DNA of 54,755 nucleotides from contig JAGCSE010000049.1 in NCBI GenBank assembly GCA_017964325.1, forward strand, positions 1 through 54,755, read 5' to 3'. Under the pieces are notes generated by a model. That model searched no databases. It had not been told where the DNA came from and was given only the letters and a program-made list of their open reading frames with translations. This document shows, piece after piece, positions 48,010-54,755 of the stretch. Made by a program: the position numbers and the translations under genes. This stretch comes from Victivallales bacterium (GTDB taxonomy: Bacteria > Verrucomicrobiota > Lentisphaeria > Oligosphaerales > Oligosphaeraceae). Within the stretch, counting starts at the first letter, position 1, and every line of letters begins with the position of its first letter.

Positions 48010-49185
48010 ATGACAGCAAAACACTTTCTTCTCACCATCGTCTGCCTCCTTCTCTGCATAACCACCCATGCTCAAACTGCCACCCATGACTGGAACAAAA
48101 TCGCGGACGGCATGGCCGCCGCACTCGTCAAAAATTTCTGGGGCGCAAGCTTTAAGGAACATCCTGACCGCTATTTCTTCAATAAGATGAGCCAGCAGGC
48201 CGACATGGCCACCAACGACTACTGGCCGCAGGCCCATGCCATGGATGTCATCGTGGACGCCTATCTGCGCACACATGACGAAAAGTATCTCGCCATGTTC
48301 GACCAGTGGTTCGAGGGCGTCCCGCGCTTTAACAACAAACGGAAAGAAGATCCATGGTGGAAGGTGTATGTTGATGATATGGAATGGATTGTGCTTACGC
48401 AGATTCGAATGTACGAGGCTTCCGGCAGGACGGTTTATTTGAACAAAGCCCGCCAGATGTACGCCGATTGGATTTGGACCCAGTGGTGTCCTGAACACCA
48501 AGCCCCATTCCATGGCGGCATCACATGGAAAACGGACGGCGAACCATCAAAAAACGCTTGCAGCAACGCCCCCGCCGCCATCATCGCCGCCCGCCTCGCA
48601 CAGTTCGCAGATATCGACAAGGAGCATGACCGCAAGTCACGCGAAGAATATCTGGCCGAAGCCGTGCGCATCGTCAGTTGGATGCAAGCCCATCTTTACG
48701 ATGCCAATAACGGCGAAATTTTCGACAACATGAAAAAGGACGGCAGCATTCGTAAAGCCGCATTCACCTACAACCAAGGAACTTACCTTGGTGCCTGCCA
48801 CGAACTGTTCCGCCTGACGGGAAACCGCGAATATCTTCAAAGCGCCGCCAAAGCCGCCGAATTCATTATCAAACACAAGACGACCAACAACGGCGCTTTG
48901 AGCAATTCGGAACGCGGCGACGGCGCCCTCTTCCATGGCATTTTCTTCCGTTATCTTGCCAGACTCGCCCTCGAACCAGCCGTTGATGCGGAACTCCGTG
49001 AACTGTACAAGATGTATTTAACGCAACTTGCAACCATTCTCATCAACGAGGGCCTCAACCATGAGACGATGCTTTACGGCGGCAAATGGCATGAAGCGCC
49101 GCCCGCCGACAAGCCCTCCTCCCTAAACGCCCACGTCACAGGCTGCATGCTCATGGAGGCCGTCTGCCTGCTGAACAGAAAATGA
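48010..49185 (+). CDS. Exported GH76 family glycosidase (alpha-1,6-mannanase-like)
   Basis: The protein is 391 aa. Signal peptide (FLLTIVCLLLCITTHAQ) then an (alpha/alpha)6 barrel. WWKVYVDDMEW carries the D122-D123 pair expected to be the catalytic nucleophile and acid/base in GH76. FHGGITW, AFTYNQGTYLGACHELFRLTG and SNAPAAIIAARLA are other GH76 landmarks. It should cleave alpha-1,6-mannose backbones such as fungal mannan or related bacterial glycans. It ends the plus-strand gene run. Not far from a sulfatase and esterase but on the opposite strand. Confidence 0.85.
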   Translation: MTAKHFLLTIVCLLLCITTHAQTATHDWNKIADGMAAALVKNFWGASFKEHPDRYFFNKMSQQADMATNDYWPQAHAMDVIVDAYLRTHDEKYLAMFDQWFEGVPRFNNKRKEDPWWKVYVDDMEWIVLTQIRMYEASGRTVYLNKARQMYADWIWTQWCPEHQAPFHGGITWKTDGEPSKNACSNAPAAIIAARLAQFADIDKEHDRKSREEYLAEAVRIVSWMQAHLYDANNGEIFDNMKKDGSIRKAAFTYNQGTYLGACHELFRLTGNREYLQSAAKAAEFIIKHKTTNNGALSNSERGDGALFHGIFFRYLARLALEPAVDAELRELYKMYLTQLATILINEGLNHETMLYGGKWHEAPPADKPSSLNAHVTGCMLMEAVCLLNRK

Positions 49186-49281
49186 AACCTTACAACAATT
49201 TCCACCTTTGTTACATCTCTGCACAAAACACCATTAAATTATTTGTTATAAAATAGTTAAGATTTATCATACATCATCGTC

Positions 49282-49396
49282 ACACCACCTATTTTACTTT
49301 TCGCACCATTTCTATTTTACGTTTCGCACCATTTCTATTTTACGTTTCGCACCATTTCTATTTTACGTTTCGCACCATTTCTATTTTACGTTTCGC
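49282..49396. repeat. 23-bp direct tandem repeat array
   Basis: Four perfect 23-bp units (accatttctattttacgttt plus cgc) occupy 49305-49327, 49328-49350, 49351-49373 and 49374-49396, preceded by a degenerate unit at 49282-49304. There are no spacers, so this is a satellite rather than CRISPR. A DUF4143 gene remnant starts directly after it. Confidence 0.95.
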
Positions 49397-49403
49397 ACAA
49401 TCA

Positions 49404-49700
49404 TGCTATGAACTGATTACTCAATCAGATTTCAATTTAGACTGTTCCTTGTACCATTATCGGGATAGACAGCGCCGTGAAATCGACTTCATTCTCGAAG
49501 AAGGCTCACATAACATATTCGGAATAGAAGTGAAGGGCGGTTCACACATCGGGAAAGAAGATTTTAAACATTTAAAATGGTTTAAGGATAATATGGCAAA
49601 AAATAAAACTTTTCTGGGAATTATTCTCTATTCTGGCGAAAATACCCTATATTTTGCCGAAGATTTAATTGCTCTGCCAATTGCTGTCTTATGGAACTGA
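49404..49700 (+). pseudogene. C-terminal remnant of a DUF4143 AAA ATPase
   Basis: Homology runs from about 49404 (CYELITQSDFNLDCSLYHYR) through DRQRREIDFILEEG and FGIEVKGGSHIGKEDFKHLK to GIILYSGENTLYFAEDLIAL near the stop at 49700. This is the PD-(D/E)XK-like tail of DUF4143 ATPases. The ATPase domain is absent, and the remnant begins exactly where the 23-bp repeat array ends, so deletion or recombination at the repeats probably removed the front. The remaining 83-codon frame starts with a non-ATG codon. It is likely non-functional. Confidence 0.8.
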
Positions 49701-49710
49701 TGAACGCATA

Positions 49711-49750
49711 AAAAATGCCGCGACATGTCTCCAAAACATCTCGCGGCATT
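49711..49750 (-). terminator. Terminator of the sulfatase gene
   Basis: On the minus strand AATGCCGCGAGATGT and ACATGTCGCGGCATT form an imperfect stem followed by TTTTT. It also faces the DUF4143 remnant. Confidence 0.82.
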
Positions 49751-49773
49751 TCACAATAACGGTTATACCTGCT

Positions 49774-51150
49774 TCAGATTTTCTTATTATTGAGCAGCTG
49801 GTTGCGGATCCAGCCGTTGTTCAGTGGGTCGCCCGTCTCCAACATCCACTCGTGCAAGCGTTTGCGCATGGCGGCGATGCGCTCCTGGCAGGCGGGATCC
49901 GTCGCGCGGTTCACAAGTTCGCCCGGATCCGTTTCCAAATCGTACAATTCGTCCTCAGCCGTGCCGTTCCAGACATATTTCCAACGGCGGTCACGCACCA
50001 TCCGCTGGCTGTACAGGCCGAACTGGTTGCCGTGGTACATGCAATGGACGTCTTCGCGGCCGTTGTGGCCTTCGCCTTTAAGCATCGGCAAGATGCTCTT
50101 CCCCTGGAACGTTTCGGGCACTTCCGCACCAGCCATCTCGCAGAGCGAACGAGCCAGATCAATCGTGTGGACAACGAAATCGTCGCAACTCGTGCCCGCT
50201 TTCGCGACGCCCGGCCAACGGACAATGAACGGCACGCGCGTCACGTCTTCATACATGATGTAATGTTTGTCGATCATGCCGTGCGCGCCGCACATGTCGC
50301 CGTGGTCGCAAGTATAGACGACGATTGTGTTATCAGCTAAGTTCAACTCATCCAAGGCCTTGAGAATGCGGCCGATCTGCGCGTCCAGCAGGGAGATTTC
50401 ACCGAGATAGCGGCCGACAAGCGGCGCCCATTGCTCCCATGTCCAGCCGTCGAGATTCCATGAACGGAGCTGCTGGGCCTGGATGTACGGCTTGTTTTTG
50501 AACGTGTCGCCGAAGCTCGGCCATGGCGGGATGTCCGACGGCTTGTACATATCGGCGTATGGCTGCGGGACGACGTTCGGCAGATGCGGCTCGGAGGGAT
50601 CCCATCGGATCAGAAACGGCGTGTCGCTGTTGGCTTGCTTCTTCAGTGTTTCGATTGTCTGTGACGCCCCCCAATAGAGACGCGACTGCTCGGGCGTAAT
50701 GGCTTCGTCGAAACCAAAGAACGGCATTCCCGACGGACGCGGCGGCAAGCCCTGCGCGGCCCGCCATTTGCCGTAGTCAGACTCCGGAATGTAGTCGTGA
50801 AAACCATATTCCAGCGGCGATTTCGCCTTGCCCCCCAGCCACTTGCCGATGAAACTCAAATGATAGCCCGCATCGCGGATGGCCTGCGGAAACGACGGGA
50901 TGTCCGCAGCGGGACGGCACGCCTCCGTGTCTGCATTCGCGATAGCCAAATGCTTGCACGACCACACGCCGTGCAGCAGGCTGTTGCGTGCCGGCACGCA
51001 AATTGGTGACGATGTAAAAGCATGTGTAAAGTTTACGCCGCTCGCCGCCAAGGCATCCAGATTCGGTGTTTGCAGAAACGGATGTCCGTTCACGCCAACG
51101 CAGTCACGGCGGTGCTGATCCGCCACAATCATCAAAATATTCGGTCTCAT
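49774..51150 (-). CDS. Sulfatase, type I (S1 family), formylglycine-dependent
   Basis: The protein is 458 aa. RPNILMIVADQHRRDCVG gives the N-terminal metal-binding DQ residues. C51-V-P-A-R55 followed by NSLLHG is the CxPxR site converted to formylglycine. TCDHGDMCGAHG completes the metal site. No signal peptide is obvious, so it may be cytoplasmic, as for some arylsulfatase-type enzymes acting on imported sulfated sugars. It needs a formylglycine-generating or anaerobic maturase enzyme, which is not in the window. Gap to the upstream esterase gene is 34 bp and both are minus strand, so they are likely co-transcribed. Confidence 0.93.
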   Translation of the reverse strand: MRPNILMIVADQHRRDCVGVNGHPFLQTPNLDALAASGVNFTHAFTSSPICVPARNSLLHGVWSCKHLAIANADTEACRPAADIPSFPQAIRDAGYHLSFIGKWLGGKAKSPLEYGFHDYIPESDYGKWRAAQGLPPRPSGMPFFGFDEAITPEQSRLYWGASQTIETLKKQANSDTPFLIRWDPSEPHLPNVVPQPYADMYKPSDIPPWPSFGDTFKNKPYIQAQQLRSWNLDGWTWEQWAPLVGRYLGEISLLDAQIGRILKALDELNLADNTIVVYTCDHGDMCGAHGMIDKHYIMYEDVTRVPFIVRWPGVAKAGTSCDDFVVHTIDLARSLCEMAGAEVPETFQGKSILPMLKGEGHNGREDVHCMYHGNQFGLYSQRMVRDRRWKYVWNGTAEDELYDLETDPGELVNRATDPACQERIAAMRKRLHEWMLETGDPLNNGWIRNQLLNNKKI

Positions 51151-51184
51151 AGTGTAACTTTTCGTTTGAGTTAAATCTTTGCAA

Positions 51185-52099
51185 TTACGGCAAGTAGCGT
51201 TTTTCCTGGAACCAAAGGACCATGGCGCGGCCCCAATCCTTCACGGCTTTTGTGCTCCGGAGGCCATAGCCGTGGCCGCCGTCGGTGTAGTGACGGAATG
51301 TGCAGTCAAAGCCCGCCTCACAGACGGCTTTTGTGAAGACGCGGGAGCTCGGAACCCAATGGGTGTCATCCGCGTTATGGATGAAAAGCATCGGCGGAAG
51401 ATTTTGCAACGGAAGGAGTTCTGGAACAACCTGCCCGTCTTTTTCAAGATAGGCGGGATAAACGGGGACGGCGAAATCCGGTCGTGCGCTGAGCTTGTCG
51501 ATGTCGTCGATGGGCGCGTATGACTGTTCGTTGAATTTGCAGGTCGCGCGGACAGTCAGATGTCCGCCGGCGGAGAAGCCCATGATGCCGACGCGGTTGG
51601 GGTCGATGTCCCATTCGGCGGCGTGGGCGCGGACTTGGCGGATGGCACGCTGCGCATCTTGGAAAGCACCCGCTCGGTTGTTGGGACAACGGTACTTGAG
51701 AATGACGGCGGTCATGCCGTTGGCTGCGAGGAACTCCGCGATTTCCGTGCCTTCAAGATTCCATGCGAGAATGCTGTAGCCGCCGCCCGGACAGACGATC
51801 ATGCAAGGGGCTGGCTTTGTAGCATTATGCGCGGGATAGAGATACAGCGCCGGTTCGCTGACTCCTGAAATGCGGAGGACGTCGTTGGCGGGATCGCCGG
51901 CGTGTTCGGGGCCGTTGGCTTTTTCACCGGGCATTTTGCCGTCAGGCCAGATTTTGAGGGCGGCTTTGGCGCCGTCGAAGGCTTCTGAATACTCCATGTC
52001 ATGACTCCTTTTTATGGTTGTTTTTTTTCCTTGTGGAAGATCTGCTGCGGTCAGAATGGCAAGACTGCCGATGAAAATGAATGTGATGATGGTTTTCAT
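51185..52099 (-). CDS. Exported alpha/beta-hydrolase, carbohydrate esterase-like
   Basis: The protein is 304 aa from ATG 52099, giving a signal peptide (TIITFIFIGSLAILTAAD). A longer frame (from 52345) only translates the minisatellite and is rejected. CPGGGYSILAWNLEG is the oxyanion region. MGFSAGGH carries the nucleophile S176, HNADDTHW the acid (D244 or D245), and GGHGYG the catalytic H276. The nearest known relatives of this pattern are acetyl xylan or feruloyl-type esterases of the BD-FAE or CE-like kind. It could remove acetyl groups from the glycans that the sulfatase and GH36 enzyme attack. No ideal Shine-Dalgarno upstream. Confidence 0.82.
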   Translation of the reverse strand: MKTIITFIFIGSLAILTAADLPQGKKTTIKRSHDMEYSEAFDGAKAALKIWPDGKMPGEKANGPEHAGDPANDVLRISGVSEPALYLYPAHNATKPAPCMIVCPGGGYSILAWNLEGTEIAEFLAANGMTAVILKYRCPNNRAGAFQDAQRAIRQVRAHAAEWDIDPNRVGIMGFSAGGHLTVRATCKFNEQSYAPIDDIDKLSARPDFAVPVYPAYLEKDGQVVPELLPLQNLPPMLFIHNADDTHWVPSSRVFTKAVCEAGFDCTFRHYTDGGHGYGLRSTKAVKDWGRAMVLWFQEKRYLP

Positions 52100-52103
52100 A
52101 ATG

Positions 52104-52320
52104 GTTGTGCCATTGGCGTCTCGCCGTTGGCCGGGTTGTGCCGTCGGCGTCCCGCCGTTGGCCGGGTTGTGCCATCGGCGTCCCGCCGTTGGCCGGGTTG
52201 TGCCGTCGGCGTCCCGCCGTTGGCCGGGTGGTGCCATTGGCGTCCCGCCGTTGGCTGGGTTGTGCCATCGGCGTCCCGCCGTTGGCCGGGTTGTGCCATC
52301 GGCGTCCCGCCGGTGGCGGT
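52104..52320. repeat. 31-bp minisatellite, seven units
   Basis: Seven units of a 31-bp motif (gttgtgccatcggcgtcccg plus ccgttggccgg) start at 52104, 52135, 52166, 52197, 52228, 52259 and 52290, the last degenerating at its end. Most units contain the hairpin CGGCG-TCC-CGCCG. GC-rich in contrast to the AT-rich flank up to 52453. Confidence 0.95.
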
Positions 52321-52453
52321 TGAGGTTGTACCGGTCGATAAACACATAAAAAAATCACATCAATTTTACTTTATCACATAAACAGGTTATCATAAAGAAA
52401 AGAAACAACAATTTTGCCGGAAAAACTGCTTTTTCCCCAAAAAAGGACAGACA

Positions 52454-54526
52454 ATGAAGAATCTATTGACGTTGAATGTGTCGGACACGCAAGTCATGTA
52501 CAATACGAATGACAATGGTTGCGTGGAACTGTCGCTGTATCCGGCGGGGCTGTCGCCTGCGACAGGCGGTCGCGAGCAGTTGTCGCCCGTAGCGGAAGTG
52601 AAAATCCGCGGCGACGCGGCGACAGGCGGTTTCGGCGGCGGTCGCACGATGCGTTTCGGCGGCTCTGCGGGGCGTTTCCGCTACCAGTCGCAGACGGTTG
52701 AAGACCATCGTGTCGTGACGGTCATGGCAGATGAACGCGGCTACGAACTAAAGCATATATTAATATGGTATGACGACTGTCCTGTTTTCGCCGTCCATGC
52801 GGAGTTCACGAACAAGTCAGCGTCTCCCATGACGTTGGATTTCATGACGAGTTTCATTCTTGGCGGGCTTGCAGGATATGTACAAGGCGATGCCTACGAA
52901 CGGCTTAAAGTGCATCGTTACCGTTCCGCCTGGAGTGCGGAGGGCCGCCATATATGTGAATCCGTGGAGGATTTGGTGTTGGAGCATTCATGGGGCGGCG
53001 GTCTCATGCGAGCAGAGCGCTTCGGTCAGGTCGGCACGATGCCTGTGCGCGGATGGCATCCATTTGTGGCATTGGAAGATACTGGAGAAGGAGTCTTCTG
53101 GGGAGCGCAACTGGCGTGGAGCGGCTCGTGGCAGATGGAATTCGTGCGATACAGCGGCGACACGTTGTCGATGGACGGCGGCTTGGCGGACCGCGAATTC
53201 GGCCATTGGAGCAAAATCGTCGCTCCAGGCGAGACATTTGTCGCTCCCGAGGCGTTCATCGCCTGCCGAAAAGGTACATTTGATGAACTGTGCCAACGAC
53301 TTCTGAAAATACAGGAATATCGGCTGAACGTGCCGTCCGTTGAAGAGGACCTGCCTGTGATTTTCAATGAATGGTGCTACAGCTGGGGCAATCCTAAGGA
53401 ATCGGAGCTTCTGGCAGCGGCGGATCGACTGAAGGGGACGCCAGTCAAATATCTTGTCATCGATGCGGGATGGTACAAGGAGGAAGGCAAGAACTGGGGC
53501 AATACGCAGGGTGACTGGATATACAATAAAGACCTTTATCCTGATGGACTTATGGCGACGGCGGACCGCATCCGCGAACGTGGCCTCATCCCTGGCATCT
53601 GGTTTGAAGCGGAAGTCTGCGGCAACGCCAGCCATGCCTTCACAGAGGATGTGGATTTGCACTTAATGCTTGACGGCACGCCTATTTACGCCAGTGGTCG
53701 CCATTTTCTGAACCTTCAACTGCCTGAAATCCGCAGAAAATTGGACGAAAAAGTCGTTAACTTCTTAAAAGAAAACCACTTGGGATATGTCAAGATTGAT
53801 TATAACGAGACGATAGGCATCGGTTGCGACCATCCGGATTCCATCGGCGAAGGGCTGCGGAAGCAGGTGGAAGGGACGCATTGGTTCTTCCGCAGGATGC
53901 GGGAGGTCAATCCAGAACTGGTCATCGAAAACTGCGCGTCCGGCGGCCATCGCCTTGAACCGTACATGATGTCGCTGACATCGATGTCGAGCTTCTCAGA
54001 TGCGCATCAGGAGCCGGAAATACCTGTCATTGCGGCAAATCTGCACAATCTCATGCTGCCGCGCCAATGCCAGATTTGGGCAGTGCTAAATCCTTCGTAC
54101 GACGATACAAAGCTACAGTACATCCTTGGCGGCGGCATGTTGGGGCGGCTGTGTCTGTCCGGCGGCATCACAAAACTGTCTGACAGCCAGTGGTCGATCG
54201 TGACGGAGGCGATGTCGTTCTACGAGAAGATCAAAGGCATCATCAAACATGGTGAATCGTCGTATTATCCGTATGTTGCGCCATCATGGCGGCATCTGCG
54301 CGGCGGTTTCGCACTACGACGCGTCAGCCTGGACGGAAAGACGGCGATCGCCTATTTCTTCGCGTTCCATGAAGCGCTGAAGACTATGAAATTGGAGATG
54401 ACGGAAGGCAACTGGACAATAGCGGACCGCTTCGGCGAAGGCGAGGCCGTCTGCACCGGTCGCTCCGTGACGTTTACGCCTGCCGCTCCAATGAGCTGTC
54501 TGATTCTTTCAATGCGTAATTCATGA
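52454..54526 (+). CDS. GH36 family alpha-galactosidase
   Basis: The protein is 690 aa, without signal peptide, with AAAGGAC a few bases upstream of the ATG. N-terminal beta-sandwich (about 1-290, with FTNKSASPMTLDF). The barrel has FNEWCYSWGNP, VIDAGWYKEEGK, GIWFEAEV, YVKIDYN (D449, nucleophile), ENCASGGHRLEP and SFSDAHQEPE (D516, acid/base). The C-terminal beta domain ends in SCLILSMRN. It should remove terminal alpha-galactose in the cytoplasm. It is the second GH36 in the window, divergent from the esterase and sulfatase genes across the minisatellite, so the three may share a substrate. Confidence 0.95.
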   Translation: MKNLLTLNVSDTQVMYNTNDNGCVELSLYPAGLSPATGGREQLSPVAEVKIRGDAATGGFGGGRTMRFGGSAGRFRYQSQTVEDHRVVTVMADERGYELKHILIWYDDCPVFAVHAEFTNKSASPMTLDFMTSFILGGLAGYVQGDAYERLKVHRYRSAWSAEGRHICESVEDLVLEHSWGGGLMRAERFGQVGTMPVRGWHPFVALEDTGEGVFWGAQLAWSGSWQMEFVRYSGDTLSMDGGLADREFGHWSKIVAPGETFVAPEAFIACRKGTFDELCQRLLKIQEYRLNVPSVEEDLPVIFNEWCYSWGNPKESELLAAADRLKGTPVKYLVIDAGWYKEEGKNWGNTQGDWIYNKDLYPDGLMATADRIRERGLIPGIWFEAEVCGNASHAFTEDVDLHLMLDGTPIYASGRHFLNLQLPEIRRKLDEKVVNFLKENHLGYVKIDYNETIGIGCDHPDSIGEGLRKQVEGTHWFFRRMREVNPELVIENCASGGHRLEPYMMSLTSMSSFSDAHQEPEIPVIAANLHNLMLPRQCQIWAVLNPSYDDTKLQYILGGGMLGRLCLSGGITKLSDSQWSIVTEAMSFYEKIKGIIKHGESSYYPYVAPSWRHLRGGFALRRVSLDGKTAIAYFFAFHEALKTMKLEMTEGNWTIADRFGEGEAVCTGRSVTFTPAAPMSCLILSMRNS

Positions 54527-54755
54527 CTTTCAATGACTTTTTCAGAAAAAACATCAAGATTGGTTTGCAAGTCTCTATTTTCCCATTAAATTAAAGTAGT
54601 TGGTGGTGTATCCACGCATCGCCGATTACAGTGGAAGATTTCGTCAAAATGATGGGATTTTGAAGCCGAAAAAAGTTTACAACTTTTGAAACAAAAATCA
54701 CATCATCAAGAAATAAAATGAGTTACAAGACACAAAAAGTTATCAGCTCAGCTCA

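Noticed and set aside
49282..49396. CRISPR array
   Set aside because: The units follow each other with no spacers and no cas genes exist in the window.
52104..52345. N-terminal extension of the esterase through the minisatellite
   Set aside because: The translated segment is a by-product of a 31-bp repeat (RRDADGTTRP type) that changes frame each unit; the downstream ATG starts a clean signal peptide.

Overview
The window looks like a chromosomal segment of an uncultured Gram-negative bacterium of the PVC group, most plausibly Lentisphaerota/Verrucomicrobiota from a gut-type habitat. That placement is an inference. It rests on the mix of GH2, GH36 and GH76 glycosidases with a sulfatase and a carbohydrate esterase, on lipoprotein and signal-peptide bearing envelope proteins, on stand-alone rpsD and rpmB, and on a SEC-C protein resembling a degenerate SecA. 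No rRNA is present to confirm it. Housekeeping genes (dnaE, rpsD, rpmB, rpe, miaB, a PpiD/SurA-like foldase, tRNA-Glu, tRNA-Lys) are interspersed with accessory modules. There is no CRISPR array, no intact transposase and no recognisable prophage.

Layout. 1-245: tail of a PD-(D/E)XK nuclease domain protein. 335-6839 (minus): a tight four-gene operon of a secreted SGNH-like protein, a GT2 glycosyltransferase, a polytopic membrane protein and a cysteate-synthase-like PLP enzyme. 6939-8234: an orphan sugar-type solute-binding lipoprotein, followed by tRNA-Glu. 8704-14774: an AT-richer block of envelope genes, comprising a Sel1 lipoprotein, two DUF4282 membrane proteins, and a PEGA/CsgG-like/FlgT-like trio preceded by a long, highly palindromic leader. 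15270-21229 (minus): a UPF1-like helicase, a GH36 lipoprotein and a deacetylase-like protein. 21629-23131: a compact DUF3791-DUF3990-small-partner cassette (toxin-antitoxin-like) plus a GNAT. 23278-28522: dnaE, a Gfo/Idh/MocA oxidoreductase and a DUF2059 protein. 28628-33247 (minus): a Cys-containing unknown, then LacZ-type GH2 translationally coupled to a membrane-anchored unknown. 33488-38548: rpsD with a structured leader, foldase, rpe, rpmB and tRNA-Lys. 38760-49185: a six-gene plus-strand run (SecA-like SEC-C protein, two U32-like Fe-S proteins, miaB, SNF2 helicase, GH76). 49282-49700: 23-bp tandem repeats abutting a DUF4143 remnant. 49774-54526: sulfatase and esterase on the minus strand, and GH36 divergent across a 31-bp minisatellite.

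Functionally, the right end, the GH2 gene and the GH36/deacetylase pair point to degradation of sulfated, acylated, galactose/mannose-containing host or plant glycans. The left-end operon instead suggests synthesis or export of a glycan or lipid that may carry a cysteate-derived sulfonate. The least explained pieces are the cysteate synthase operon, the 109-nt palindromic leader before the CsgG-like trio, and the SecA-like pseudo-ATPase.
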